DNA of 64,000 nt from Serilophus lunatus (GCA_013399895.1 VXBA01001494.1:1946118-2010117), one strand, 5' to 3'. Positions 12,544 through 25,680 are shown, counted from the first letter of the stretch. Program-made: numbers and translations. The notes: generated by a model not told the origin, from the letters alone.

Positions 12544-12804
12544 GGGTAAAAATGAAAGCAACCGCAGCCATACACTTGAGTGAAATCAAAAATAAATAAC
12601 TCCTTAATTTTAGAGCCAAATCTTTGATTAATTTGCTAATATTTTGAGTGGCCATGTTCACCAAAGGGGCTGCCCCTTATGGCAGAGTAACTTCAGTTGC
12701 TGGGAGATCCACCAAGGCCAAGGACATGGTCCAGCAGGTGGATTCCTTACAGACATTCCACGGGGCACGAGTGGAGCTGTCACCATCCCAACAGCAGATC
12801 CGAC

Positions 12805-15800
12805 TCAGCCCTTCAGAGAGGACATTCCAGCTCGCATGATTTCATCCACCAGGAGAATGTTGCTGGCAATCACCGTGCTAGAAACGGTAAATAAATACTC
12901 TGAAGAGTTGCCATGTTGATGTAGTTCAAGATTCAGGTTTATTTTTGTGTTTCAAGACTTCCTGGCTGTACCTGGTACCCCCCAGTGTTCAACCAAACAC
13001 ACACTGCTGTTTAAAGTGAAAATACTGTAAACCCTTACCATGAATGAAGCAGCTGCTTTTTGACATTATAGTTATCCCAGATTCCAGCTGCTGCAGCCAC
13101 CATTGGCTCCCCTACAACAGAAATAAGTGTTTGAATAATCAGTTCACACAATTTAGTGAGAATTTCTGCTGTCTGCATCCCCCTGTTGTTCAGCAAGTCC
13201 TTACCGGTGTTGAGATCAACCCCAGTCAGCTGCCCAGATTCCACGTGCTCTGTCTGAACCTTCACTAGTGTCTCCTGGGGATCATAACCAGAGTTCTGGG
13301 CAAGAACCTTTGGCAGAACAGAGACATCACTTCATGTTAATTAAAGAGCCCTCCCAGCAGAAAAAGCAATGGGTCTGTGAGTGATTTGAAGTCAGGAACT
13401 CCTTATACCTTAGGAATGATGAGCAGAGCATCAGCAAAAGCCTGAACTCCAAGCTGGGCTCTTCCTTTCACACTGGGTTTATGCTTAACAAGAGCATTGG
13501 CTACTGCTACCTCCAGTGCTCCTGCTCCTGGAACCACACACCCTGCAAAGGAAAACTTGATAGTCAGACTATCAGCACCTATTTCAATTTAAACAGTTTA
13601 TTTTTAGAGTTGTTTGATCTCTTCCCTCTTCAAAAAGACAACTTGTACCCGAGTAGGTGAGTAGTTACAGAGTTATCAACTACCTCTAAGCTACAAAGTG
13701 GTAGGACTACTGAAATACACTCGGCTCAGGCTCTGACTGTAGCAGGCACCAAGGAAACTGATACAAACTACCCTAATTTTGAGATGAGTTTGCACAGAAG
13801 GTCCTTAACATCCCTGGCAGAGCAGACTCACCATCCTCAATAGCGTTTTTCACGGCTCGCAGCCCATCCCTCACTGCGTCCTTGATCTGTGTGAGTGTGT
13901 GCTTGTTGGGGCCCCTGATGAGCAGCGTGACAGAGCGGGGGTTCTCACACTTCTCAATAAAGGTGTATTTCTCTTCACCCTGTGAAAAACAGGGTGATGC
14001 ATCTGTGTCACCTGGACACGTTCAGGTTCAGTTCTGCACAAACAGCACTTCAACAAGTGATGAGAAGCAACAGAATCCTATTTCTGTTTTCTCAGTTTTA
14101 CAGACAGTAACAAGAAAATACACTATGACAAGAGCAAGTATCTAGGGGGATGCTCACACCCAAGTGGACATAGGGGTGTGAAACGCCTCCAGCCTTTAAT
14201 TCCATACTCCAGCACAGCTCCTGAAGCACTTGGCTGTACTCACCAGAGTGTACTCATAGACAAGGCCTGCGTGTCCCAGACAGTCAGGGGTGAGATCCTC
14301 CACAGAGTTCATGGCAGTGCCACCACACGCCAGGGTCAGTCTGGCAGAGAACACACACAGCTCAGCACTGGCTTTATGGTCAGTAAAACCTGAAGTCATC
14401 AATGTAAGGGCAGTATTTCAGCTTGCACAACACACTTCCTAGGCCTGGGAGACTTTGCTTCTGTACATCAAAGAGCTCTTCACAAAAATAAGTTTATAGA
14501 ATTAGCTTTCTCTTTTACATATGAAGCATACTGAGAGCTGAAATTGCCCCATCACCCACTGTGCTGAACTGACCTTTCTAGTGTATACAAACTACCCGAG
14601 TTACACCAGGAAGAGCTGGATAGAAAGGGGCTTTTTAGTCCAAGTCCTCAAAGGTGGATTTAAGCCAGAGTTGACTCAGGGTCCCAGTTTGGAAAAGCAG
14701 GTTCTCTTACCCTTTCCTCTCCCCAGGAACTAACCTTTCCATGTTCCTTCTTTTGGCTCTCCGCAAAGCAACTATTCCTTCTTTGGCCAGTGCATCCAAG
14801 GAAAATGGGTCAATTCCCTGGAAATGAAAAAAGTGACCATTAGGATAAAGAAAAAGCTAAAAACTCCCTTTCTTTCTGACACTAATGAGTAGGTTCTTCC
14901 TTGAGGCTCACAGAACATCTCAAGTAGGAACTGCAGCCTAAATTCAGCTACTTCAGCATATGGCTTGTCATGAAATTAATTTTTGTTGTCCCCTTCATCT
15001 CACCTTCTGGTTGATCAAAACAAATCCTTTATCTGAATCGCCACAGACTCTTCTTTTTAAATCTATGATTTTGTTCACTCTGTCTTCAATGAACTTCCTT
15101 TCTGCTTTCACCAACTTCTCCCTCTCTTCAGCACTTTTATAGAAGAATCCAGAGCTCACCTCTCTGAAGGAGAGAAAACAAAACACAAAAGCAGTGAGAA
15201 AACTATCCTCTCTGTTGCAGAAATAAGCATAAGAACTGATCCTTTTAAGACATGAGCAGTTTCTGCTCCTCACCTTTCTGCTGTGTACTTACGTTTTCTC
15301 ATACTCCAGAGACACGTTGCAAGTCAGAACATAAGCATCTTCCACCCTTTTCTTCATGTCAGGATGGCGAGCACCATGATCCAGAACCAGCCCTCTGATC
15401 AGCCTGGAAGATTAAAAAGCATTTTGTGTGTCAGTGGATGTACATAAATATCTGCAATTCATGGAAGTGCAGGCCAGAGAACTGACAGTGCAACTGGTCC
15501 AACACAACGGCCCGTGCACTTGTGTAGGGACTAAACAAGGAGTATGTGTTCCCCTTCTGAGGGCATGCCTGTTCCAACAGGAAAAGCACATCAAAAGAGT
15601 GAAAAAGGAATTTGCTCTGGCATGGTGTCTGACTGCATTAGCTACTGAGGAAAGCTAGTGCAGAATTCAGCCATGCCACTGAGGTAAAGCCCATGGAATA
15701 TCCACCTATATTACTGCAATCTGGCATCCACCTATCAAATGCTAGTTTGTATTTAAGAGATACAAACCTGAAGCACAATCAAGCCACAGACACTTTCACT

Positions 15801-18100
15801 AATATGAAGTCTTTATGCAGCTTTGTTATGTAAAAGCTTAAGCCAGTGTTACTGTTTGCTATTCAAAACTTCCACCAGGGAATCAAGTTCAGTGACTGAG
15901 GTGCTGAGGGATATTTATGGGTAAAATCTGTATTTCCACCCCAGAAGTGAAAAGCTTTGGGACACCCAAGTTCTAAAAAGAAACCAAAACCCCCCAAGAC
16001 TCCTCAAACATCAACCTCATGACCTACGTTGTGTCAGTTTCTGATTTGTGCTTCATCTCCATGATTTCCACCATGTAAAGGTCAATTGGCTCATCTGCTT
16101 TTCTGACTGTCAGAACAGAATCTACGACAGCCTGGAAGAGAGGGGAGGGAGGAAAAAACCCCAAAATGATCATTATCTCCTAAAGTGCAAGTTCACATCT
16201 TCCCAGCACTATAAACCTGGATCTCTTCTCCCAGAGAGGCAGGGCAGAGATGCACTCACCTCCGTTAGGATGTCAGCAAGCTCTGCATGAACTTTAGTAC
16301 GGAGGGATGTTCTGGCAACATCTATGAGGGTCTCCCTGTCCATCTCCTTGGTTACCTTGACCTGCTCCAGAACTTCAAGTGCTTTTTCCTTTGCAATCTC
16401 AAACCCTTCAGCTACTATTCGAGGGTGCAAACCCTAATGCAAGGGAGGAGAAATCATGAGACAACAGAAGACAAAATGGTACTTTTGCATTAATAGAACC
16501 TGTTGTTTCAATGTCCCATGTCATGTCAAAACATAGGTGATATGCCTGCTACAAAGGCAAGGTGTTCTGTCCTTCTGAATACATATAAAAGGAATGCAAA
16601 TCCTTTCAATGCAGAGGAAAAGTACAGATTATTCTAGCACAGAACTGAAACCAAGGGAACTACAAAGCACACTTGGGTGTTCACTGTGCAAGGTCCACTC
16701 TTAACCTACAATACCCAAAATATCTGCCCTCTGGGATGATCTCCCTGCTAACACACAAGTGTTTCAACTCACAAAAGACAAAGTAACAGCAGGTATCACA
16801 TAAAACCTTATTAAAAGTTACAGTATCCAGATTAAGTGGTTTTGATTTTGAACAAGTCTGAAGTCCTTCTCTCCAGCTTTCTCCCTTTTTACAACTCCTG
16901 TGATGCACTCATTTTAAGCAGAAACATGTATTTATGCCTCTCTTGTATTAAACATAAGCTAAAAGGTCTCAGGGAAGCTTTTAAGTTCTGTTTTACAACA
17001 GAAACACTGCATACACACCTCAGAAATATAGAGATCTGCCTGCTTGAGGAGCTCCCCGATGATCAGGACATTTGAGGTGGTGCCATCTCCAGTGATGTCA
17101 TCTTGCGCTGTTGCTACTTTTGCTATCAAGGAGGCCGTGGGGTGTTGGATTTGCTAGATAAAGAGAAGAAGCTGAGCAGAAAAATCTCACTGCACTGGTA
17201 CAGGAAGCAACAATCTGAGATCAGATAAAGAAAGTATTTAGGGCACAGGTGATGTTTTAAATGATTTATGGCAACTCAACAGGTTCCAACAAATAACAAC
17301 AATCATTCTGACAATAAGTTGACTGAATTAATCCACATAACACTATTGGCAGCACCGATGGCTGACTGAAGAGCATTTTTACAGATTAGAAGCCCACAAA
17401 CCTGCAGCAGTATCCACATTTGAAAAGGTAACTGTACTACAGCGAGATAAACTCCAATGGGACTATTTAAGGTACCGTTTACCTTTTTAACATTATTTTC
17501 ATTACAGTACTACCTTCAGCATCAAAGAGCCCATTTAAGCTTTGCTTTGCTCCCAAGGGACACAGAAAGGGAGGCCGTGGTCCCTCCCTAAATCCCACCC
17601 CCCTCGGTTCGTGGGGCTCAGCACCAGCTCACCATCTCCTGCAGCAGCACGTTGCCATCTTTGGTCAGCTTGATGTCTCCGGCCCCCGACACGAGCCTGC
17701 GGGCGGCACCGGGCGGGTGAGCAGCGGCCCGGCCCCTGCACACGTGCGCGGCCGGGCACCGCTCCCTTCCCTTTCCATCCATCCATCCATCCATCCATCC
17801 ATCCATCCATCCATCCATCCATCCATCCAGCCCTCCCGTTCCCCTCCGCACGGCCCGGCCCCCTCTGAGCCTCCCTTGTCTCTCCCCTCACGCCGCCCCT
17901 CAGGCCGCGCGCCCCTCACCACCCACCACCCACCCCCCCCAACTCGGGGCGCGGGGTCTCCCTCACATCTTCATGGTGCCCTTGGGGCCCAGGTTGGTCC
18001 TCAGCACGTCCTGCAGCCCGCGGGCCGCGCTGATGTTCACGGCCAGCGCAGCCTGGGCCCGGGCCACCTCGGCCTTGGGGTTGAGCGCCTTCACCGCCAT
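12805..18100 (-). CDS. CCT6A: T-complex protein 1 subunit zeta (CCT6A)
   Basis: One of eight subunits of the cytosolic chaperonin TRiC/CCT, which folds actin, tubulin and other proteins with ATP. Minus-strand exons: 17967-18100, 17633-17696, 17019-17153, 16260-16433, 16028-16131, 15293-15403, 15004-15163, 14735-14817, 14244-14340, 13832-13979, 13409-13542, 13205-13307, 13039-13111, 12805-12877. The phases close to 530 residues (human 531). Group II chaperonin signatures are seen: [14 protein letters not shown] near the N-terminus, DGNVLL, the nucleotide loop [12 protein letters not shown], and PGAGALEVA in the C-terminal equatorial domain. The start is the ATG in the CpG island giving [16 protein letters not shown]; the end is [10 protein letters not shown]. 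It lies tandem with SUMF2 and divergent from PSPH, as in human. The mammalian testis paralogue CCT6B is the only alternative, and synteny favours CCT6A. Confidence 0.97.
15465..15521 (-). other. Strong intronic hairpin in CCT6A intron 5 (possible structured RNA)
   Basis: The arms AAGTGCA-GGCC and GGCC-CG-TGCACTT pair over 11 bp with a two-base bulge and a loop of about 33 bases. On the transcribed (minus) strand an ACACAA sequence fits the H-box pattern ANANNA just before the hairpin, and a less regular hairpin precedes it. An ACA box at the expected distance after the second stem is missing, so I do not call an H/ACA snoRNA. CCT6A is a known snoRNA host gene in mammals. Confidence 0.3.
17775..17830. 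repeat. (ATCC)n microsatellite
   Basis: About 13 perfect tandem CCAT/ATCC units within the 270-bp CCT6A intron 1, inside the CpG island. Confidence 0.97.
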
Positions 18101-18420
18101 CGCTCCGCTCCGCTCTGGGCCGCGCCGGGGGGGCGGGCCCGGCTCCGCCCCGCCCCTTCTAGAACAATCCGAGCGCGCCCATTGGTCCGCCGCCGCGCCA
18201 GACGCGTTTCCATTGGTTGCGGTGCCTGTCACTCCGCCCGCACTCTGAGGCGCCGCGCGCTCGTGTGGGCGCTGATTGGCTCGCTGGCGCAACAGCCGCG
18301 TTCCCATTGGCTGTCGCTACTCCCGGTCCCGCCCCCCGCCCCGCCCGGGGAGCGGGGGTTGTGAGGGAGCCCCGGACGCCCCCGGCAGCCCCGCAGAGGC
18401 GTGGGGATAAATAATTAAAC
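18101..18420. promoter_or_regulatory. CCT6A (and probable PSPH) bidirectional CpG-island promoter
   Basis: Very GC-rich with many CpGs. Four ATTGG (reverse CCAAT) cores sit at 18181, 18212, 18275 and 18306, spaced 31, 63 and 31 bp, reading CCAAT toward CCT6A; NF-Y is the known binder. GC boxes (cccgccccc, ccccgcccgg) lie at about 18327-18350. In mammals CCT6A and PSPH are head to head. A donor-like GTGAGG at 18361 could end a non-coding PSPH first exon, but no transcript evidence is available here. Confidence 0.6.
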
Positions 18421-18789
18421 CCCGCCGTTTAACATTAGGCCGATGGAATTAATAGTTAAGCGCTCTGGTTTAATAATCAGCGCTGGATTAATAATCAGAG
18501 TGGTTCTTGGTTAAAATTCAGGGTTGAAGTTAATCAAAACTTGTGTTCTCATGATACAGGAGGTGCTGGGAGGGGCAACCCCAGCACAGCCCCTGGCCCT
18601 GGGGCTTTCCTGGCCTGGATCCCTCACTGGGGTTCTGAGGCTGGGGATGGTCCTTTCCAAGCACACCAGAGGTTTCCCTGTGGAAAAAACCGAAACAAAA
18701 CAGGAATATTCTTATCAAGGTGATGGGTGCTGGTGCCCTGTGTGGCCCGTCAGGTTCACACCTCGAGACACTGAAATATTGGCGTCTTT

Positions 18790-19016
18790 GGGCTCCGGAA
18801 TGGAGCACAGTCGTGTTTCCCTGGAGAGGAGTTTAGGAAGCTCCTGCCGAGGCAGAGGCTCCCCCAGTGCTGCCCCATCCCTGGCAGTGCCCAGAGCAGG
18901 GTTGGACAGGGCTTGGGGCGCCCTGGGATAGTGGCAGGTGTCCCTGCCCATGGCAGGGGAATGGAAGGAGATGGTCTTCAGGGTCCCTGCCATTGCAAAT
19001 CATTCTGTGACTGTGA
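18790..19016 (+). repeat. CR1 LINE 3' end
   Basis: Contains 'gccccatccctggcagtgcc', 'gttggacagggcttggggcg', 'ccctgggatagtggcaggtg' and 'tgcaaatcattctgtgactg', which is the CR1 3' region with its ATTCTGTG terminal repeat. Confidence 0.85.
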
Positions 19017-19329
19017 AATCTCCCCCACTCCATCCCACGCTGTGCAGCTCGGGATGCAGCCCTGGATGCTGGGCCTTGGACACCCACTGAGCAGCAATTC
19101 AATGTGCTGAACATGTTTTCGTGCCACTTGCAGGAGGAAAGGCTGGGCCTGCTGTTGGTACAGTTTCGTTGCACAGGTTGTCAGGTGTCAGGGCAGCCTT
19201 GCTGGGCTTGGCTCTTGGCTGTGGCACCTGCTTTGGGTGAGAATCTCAGGTTTCCGGGCAAAAAGCTGTGTTGTGCAGGAGGGGAGGACTTCATGCATGA
19301 CCTGTCAGTCTGACAAGTGATTATAAAGT

Positions 19330-19450
19330 CACCATTTTGGAGTTTAGTTTGGAGTATTTAAATGAATTTTGGGAACCACTGTGCCACTTGCCTTAAAATA
19401 CGTTTCTTGGACACAAATGAATACTGCATCTGTCTCAGTCTGACTTGGCT
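19330..19450 (-). repeat. Dispersed repeat copy A, inverted relative to copy B at 31350-31464
   Basis: The reverse complement of about 120 bp here matches 31350-31464 closely, including 'ttttaaggcaagtggc' and 'cagtggttcccaaaattcat'. I do not recognise the family. It lies 5' of the PSPH coding exons. Confidence 0.75.
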
Positions 19451-22400
19451 GCTCTGGAAGAGACTAATATCCCTGGAGCTGCTAATACCCTTGGATTTCT
19501 GTTTTTTAAATGTTTTAAGTGAAGTTGGTGTTTGAACATAATTCAACACAGGTTTTGAGCCCTTTTGTTTAGCTGAGCAGTGCCTATGTCTTGTGAAATA
19601 TTCTAATGCTGACTCTAGTTGAGTGGCTACATTTTCTGTTATTGTAATCATTAGAAATAAACACTAAACATTGCAAAATGCAGGAAAACACACTTGGCAT
19701 TCCGTTATTGGCTCTGCAATTCTACTGAAGTTTTGTTTTCACTTTGTTGAGCTGCTGCTGGCCTGCTGAAACCATTAACACCCCCACGCCAGCCCCGAGA
19801 GGCTGCAGTGGGAATATCTGAGGTTCCTGGATGCAATGCCCAGTTAAAACACCTGGATTCCCAGCTCTGCCCTGGATTCTGTAGATCCCAGATCACACAC
19901 AATCATTTTGCTGTTTTTTGGTTTGCCTCTTTTTTGCCTGTTCCTCTCAGTGCTGTTTTCAGCAGAGGGCAGCCTTGTCAAACTCATACCAGTGGGCTTC
20001 TTGTATTTTATGTTTTCCTTGCTGATGCCCATGGAAAGGCAGGAATTATTCATCCTAAACACCTGAGATGTGTGGGGTTGGCTGCTGGCAGTGATGAGGC
20101 TGTTCCTCAAGGAGGTTCAGGTTTGTGAGGGGAATTACTACTGCAGGAAAATACAGCAGTTGTTCTGGGAAAATTTAGTTGGAATTTTAGACTTTTTTTG
20201 GGGGAGCGGGTAGGAGAAAAGGTGTTTTCAAAGACATTCTAACCCTTCATGCAGGTAGTCTCTGGTTTTTTGTACAGCTGGAGAGGTTCTGTAGTCAGGT
20301 GCAAAAGTTGGGTGCTGTGCTTGTATCCATGGTCACGCATCCACAATTTGTGCTTTTCACTCCTAAACAACCTCCTAAAGCTTCCAGGCAGAGTTCTCTG
20401 TGTTTCTGTGCTCAATCATGTTCCTGAGGATAATTATTTCATGGTGTAGTAACACTTCTCATGAGCATTTTCACATTAAATTCCTATTTTGCAGCATTTT
20501 TCAGCCTGAGCTGTAGTTGTTGAATTGTTCTGTGTATTTGGTTTTAATGTGTAGTAAAAATACAGGGCAAATGCTAATTAGACTTAAATTGCCCTTTGAA
20601 TTCAATGGATTACAGCAGATTAGCTTCAAAATATTTAACTGAATTAAAACCAACATGTCTGTTAAACTAAGACAAATAAAGGGAATATCCTTCATGAAAT
20701 ATTCAGCAGCAATTCTCCTAGTCAAGCTAGGCACTGCTTATCTTGGCAAAAAACCCTCTGAGATTCTCAGTAAAAGCCATTTTCTTTCATCTTTATCAAG
20801 ATCTGTTTTCGTTTAACCTTATTCACAGAAATGATTTCTAAATCTGCTCTAAACAACATACAGTCCTGCCATGATAAAGCTGACAAACAGGGCCAGACTG
20901 AGGGTGCTCCGTGTCACTGGGGAATTTTGCAGCAAAGGAGCTTGGTCACATCTTTTCCTGACACCAGAAGTTACTGACGGATGCTCCTGTTGACAAATGG
21001 TCGTGCCCTGAGAGCTTCTGAAAAGAATATAAAGGAAAGCATGGGAGGAGAGGCACACAAGGAGATCGATTTTAATTAATAACATGTAATTTTGGGAGGC
21101 AATGCTGCCAGAATGGCAAACGAGGTCATGCATAGAATGTGACTGGAGCATCCAGTGGTGCAGAACAGTCTGTCAAGACGGGCAGCAGTCACAGGACAAC
21201 TTTCACAAGTGAACAAAAGAAGCTAAATCAGCTAATTTGGGCTTTCTTGACCTTGAACCAGACAACAGCTTCTGGGTTGGCACTCTCCCATTTCCTCACC
21301 AGTGCCCACAGCAGCATCGGTGTGAGGCTCTTCCATGGGATGCCAAAACACAAGCACGGGCTGGTTTTGCCATTTTTCCATTGCTTTTGACAACATTGCA
21401 TTCGGGGGAACAAACCAGAGCCCTGCTATACGCACAAGTTTTCATTTTGCTCCAGAGCTTCGGATGAATTTTGATTTGTGTGTGTACCTTTGCACACTGA
21501 CGCTTAAGCCGAACGGCAACACTGCAATCAGCTCACAACCCCTTTCCTCTCTCCCGCAGCGAGAGAACGGTGTCCCTGCCTCGCCTTCACTTCATGCCAG
21601 GAGAAATTCCTGGCTGCTGCCTGCGGGAGCTGCTCCTCGGGCTCATCCCTTCGCTCAGCTCCCCCTTGTCCGTGCCCACGGCCCAGGCTGGGCTCAGGCT
21701 GGGCGAGCCCCCCAGTCCATGTGCTGGGGTCTGGCCAAGCCGTGCCCACCCGAGCCGGGAGCGCCCCAAGCCGGGCCCGGCAGCTCCTCCCCCGGCGTAG
21801 GAAGGTTACACCTCTCCTCCCTTCCCTGTCAGCGAACAGCTGGACTTCTCTGGTTACATGTGTGCAACCATTTCAAACAAACCTCTCGGCCTGGCTTACT
21901 CAGCAGATTATCGGAGCGTGATCGACAAAATGCGGCTCCCGTCCAGCGCAGCCCGTGCCGAGTGTTTGTGTGACTGAAGGTCTCAGCTGATCCCTCCTTG
22001 CCTTGTGCAGCCAAGAGGTTTGTTTGCAGCAGCAGCAACAGCCGCCAGGGCCGGTTCAATACTGTAAGTCACTGGGATCTTTCCTCTCAGCTCGCAAGGG
22101 GTTGGTTTTGGTTCTCAGATCCACAACACCATGTGTTTTTCAGCGTAGAAAATGAAAAGTGTCTCCTGGCGGGGCTGTGCCTGGCGGGGCTGTGCCTGGC
22201 GAGGCAGAGCAGCAGCGTGGTGCCTGTTTTAGAACAGCAGCATGAATGAATGATGCAATCGGGCACGGGGGGAAGCACCGTCGTTTTGTCAGGACAGGCG
22301 AGAGGAGATTGGAGACTTGGGAGGTGTCTGTCAGCATCCGTCAGGTTCCTGCTACCTCTTTTCACCTTTACAAGGTGCTTAAATGAGTTCACTGTGAGGC

Positions 22401-25290
22401 ACTGCAGCTCAGGTAACAGTGTACAGCTGCAAGCAGGTCATCTCTTGACTTTTCACACAGGTTTGTATCACTGCTTGTAAAAACTGAACAGAAAACCAGG
22501 AAACAGTGAAGTTGAGGACTGAATCTTTCTACTCTCACCCTGAAAACCACAGAAATTCATAGTTATGGATGGGTTGAACTTTAAAAACCTGCAGGGATAT
22601 TAACCCGTGATTTGTTTAAATATAATTAATCTGCTTAAGTGTATCACCTTTTCTCCAAAGCTTTTAAAACATTGCTAATTCTCAGAATTGCCTCAGCACA
22701 GAAGAGCTGTCACTGTATTACTCCCGTTTTACAGACACAGGATTAAAACCAATGAGGATTAAGTGGGTTTTTTAAACTAACATCATGGAAACACTCCTGG
22801 AATTACTTTTTATTAGCAGGACCACTCCTGTAGTGGGAAAACGTCCCCAAAAGTTTTCAAGAACTATTTTCTCCAAATCCCTTATTCTAACATGCAGTTT
22901 TCTTTCAATGCAACAAACAGTTTAATGTGGTTGAACTTAAGTTCCTGCCACTGCATGTTCAATTCAGTGTTAAATGGGGAAGTGGATCAGAAGCACCAGG
23001 AATTGTTTGCAAACAAGGATATTCCTGAGTGCTGGGTAATACTTCATTAAGATTCACTTAATCTTCATTTTTTTTCACAGCAATAAATGTGAACATGATG
23101 CAAAGTAGCAGCGTGGCAGCACTTCTGAAAGCTGAAATATGATAACAAGTGAGGTCTAGTCAGAATGAGGATTTTGAGATCTTGTCAAGATCTCGTTGAA
23201 CTCTTCCAGCCCCAAACACCTGCAGTTCTGAGCTCCAGTTACTTGTTCCATCCTCATTACACAGAGGTACTGGGGATTTTTCTGTTTTACTCAGTGAGGC
23301 GAGTGCCCTTTTTGAAGGGACAGCAAACACAGGATTTCAGTTGTTTTCCTTTGACATGTGGTCTTACATAATTCCTGTGTTTGCTTCTATGACTCCACCC
23401 TACCTATTATGAAAGAGAATTATTTGTTGTGAAAATGCCTTTCTTTTTTTTTTTTTCTGAATGGCCTAATGAAGTACTTCATAGTCTGTAGGCAAGGGGA
23501 TCTCATGAGAATTCCACTTTTCCCTTGTGATTCCTTTTTTTCTACCTTTATTTCAAGTTTCACTCTACCTCTCTCCCTCTGTCCCTCTCTTCTTATGTCT
23601 TCTCTAGTCACTTCTTTGCCAGTTCTTTCTTCTTCTTTCCAGCTTTCCATCTCGTTATTTTATCAGATCTATTGAAATGTTTGTTGCTTGGATGTTTTTC
23701 CAGCATGCAAATAACAGGCTAGGAATAGATTACCTGTTTGAAATTTAGTGGCATGAAGATCAGAGATTCTTTACCTGTGTTTTTCATATGGAGTCAGGAC
23801 TCATTATTTGTGGGAATTTCTTTTTTCTTACCATCTCATTAAAACATTGACACATTTAAGCAATCAGCTATCCTGTATTTCAGAGTAATTAATCTCTGCC
23901 AACTGCAGAGGCCTGTAACACTCTGGAATAAAACATTGCTGTTCCCTATTTGTCCATAGAAAGGTTTCACACAACTTCAATTCTTTTTGCTCTGAAGAAC
24001 TACTGATGAAAGCATCCGCATTGAAATCTACATTTCAAAACCCAGTTCTCCCTTTCCAACTTGTCATTTTTAGGTATTATAAACCAGAGTTTGAAACTAT
24101 TTTGAAAGAGTTATTGCATGGAATAAAGAAGAGGGCAGTGTTAATTCCAACCAAGAGAGGACAGGGTTCATTCCAACCATGGCTCTACAGCTGGTATTCA
24201 TAATTTTTCCTCTAACTGCTTTATTTGTCCATGAAAGTGCAAAGTCCATCACAGAGTTGGTCTCATCATTATGAGGAACATCCAGAAGGGAAAGGAGTAT
24301 GGGAAATGTGGATATCAGAGAGAAGGGAAAGGTAAAATCTCTTCCTTCCTGCTCCCAATGCGTGTTTATAGTGATAACGTTTTTCTGAGAGAAATTAAAA
24401 TTTTGGAGGCATGTACCCAGAAATATATTCCAGGTTCTCACCAAGAAACCACGTCACAGTGCAGTGTCCCCTCGGGGTGACATTGCATCACAGTGTGGCA
24501 GAGTTGCAGTGCAGCCCCAGGTGAGCATGAGGCAACAGGATGGCTTTGCATAACAAGAGATCAGAGCTGGAACACAGTGACGCCAATGTCACGCCACAGT
24601 GATGTCAGCCCTCAAATCACTCAAAGCCCTGCTGCTTGGAAAATCACAGCATTTCACTAAAAATACAAACAAAGGGCTCTGGAGCCAATGTCAAGGCTAA
24701 TGCAAAGTAAACGCTGAATTCATGTGTCACCTCTGCCCATCCACTGCCAAGTCTTACCTCAGAGCTGGTCTCTATCAGAGGGAAGTGGCCACTAAAGAGA
24801 GAGAAGTTTCTTTTATGTGCTGTGCTGATGGCATATGACTGTATTTCTTATATGTCCGGTGCATTTTTTATAGGAAAGATGAAAAAACCCACATGTGGTC
24901 TGCAGAAAATTATTCTTTAGTCATGACTCTTAAGTCTAGACCTGAGTTTTACAGTGTCCATGCAACAGAGACCTGCCAAAGTGCAGTGATCTCTCAGTGA
25001 GCACACAAAGTCACCTCAGGGACAGCACTAGTTCAGGCAACTGGCAGTGAGTGACATCAGTGCCTGTCACCTTTTGTACTTTTCCATAGCAAGGTACATA
25101 GGGAACATCTTCTCCATCTTCAGTGGATGTCTTTTGTATCTGAGGGTGCAAAGCTTGTCCAAAACCAGCAAAAAATAAATGGGAATTTGTGTATACGAGA
25201 CACCTCACCTTTAAAATTTACATGCTCTATAGGGGAACAATAGATTAGCTTAGTGAGAGATGAAGATATAAAGACATCCATAATTCTTAA
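19451..25290 (+). other. Long gene-free stretch, probable PSPH 5' intron
   Basis: If PSPH starts at the shared CpG island, this is its first intron. It holds no exon I can defend. Local points: a GC-rich patch at about 21550-21800, a short direct repeat of the 15-mer ctggcggggctgtgc near 22169-22205, and a pyrimidine-rich strand at about 23515-23660. The open frames here, including one of 212 codons at 21335-21973, look accidental and have no recognisable domain. Confidence 0.4.
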
Positions 25291-25299
25291 CAATGTGCT

Positions 25300-25680
25300 G
25301 TTTGATGTTACCCAGAACAGTTATACAAGACATGTCCCAAGAGATGTCTGAGAGATTAGAAGAAAAAGGCAAAAATACGGGAAATGAGATAGATAGGAAG
25401 CTGTTGTTTGTATCTAAGTGTACAGATTAATAAGTAGTAAAGTTCATACTGAATTAATTCCCCTATGAAAGGACGAAGCACATGATGAGTAAGAAGATAC
25501 CTAACACCTCGAGCTTCTGACCTGCAAAAGTGCTCAACATATTTAAGTGGACAGATATAAAAGGGAAGAGAATAAACTTTTGTCAGACATTGCTATGGAA
25601 AATGTGATGTCTTCATGGGTTGAGTGAAGTTCTCAAAGCCCACAACTTTAATGGATTTTGTAAGATTAATCCCCAACACT
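25300..25680 (+). mobile_element. LTR-like sequence (candidate solo LTR)
   Basis: A TATA motif (gatataaaaggg, about 25554) is followed within 20 bp by AATAAA (about 25571) and 'cttttgtcagacattgc', the compact promoter plus polyadenylation layout of an endogenous retrovirus LTR. The edges are uncertain: the start could be a TGTT or TGTC near 25310-25335 and the end CAACA near 25679. No matching target duplication is seen. No retroviral coding frame adjoins it. Confidence 0.35.

Noticed and set aside
13841..14243. H/ACA snoRNA in CCT6A intron 9, based on the perfect stem CACACCC/GGGTGTG
   Set aside because: No acceptable H box and ACA box at the right distances; a seven-base stem alone is weak.
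17535..17922. Open frames with repeated DGWM units near CCT6A exon 2
   Set aside because: They are translations of the ATCC microsatellite in all frames.
21335..21973. 212-codon plus-strand open frame in the GC-rich patch
   Set aside because: Pro/Ser/Leu-rich composition driven by GC content, overlapping open frames on both strands, no domain, no splice context; most likely accidental.
25011..25208. 65-codon minus-strand frame considered as an ERV gene remnant
   Set aside because: No motif of gag, pol or env seen; composition is not informative.
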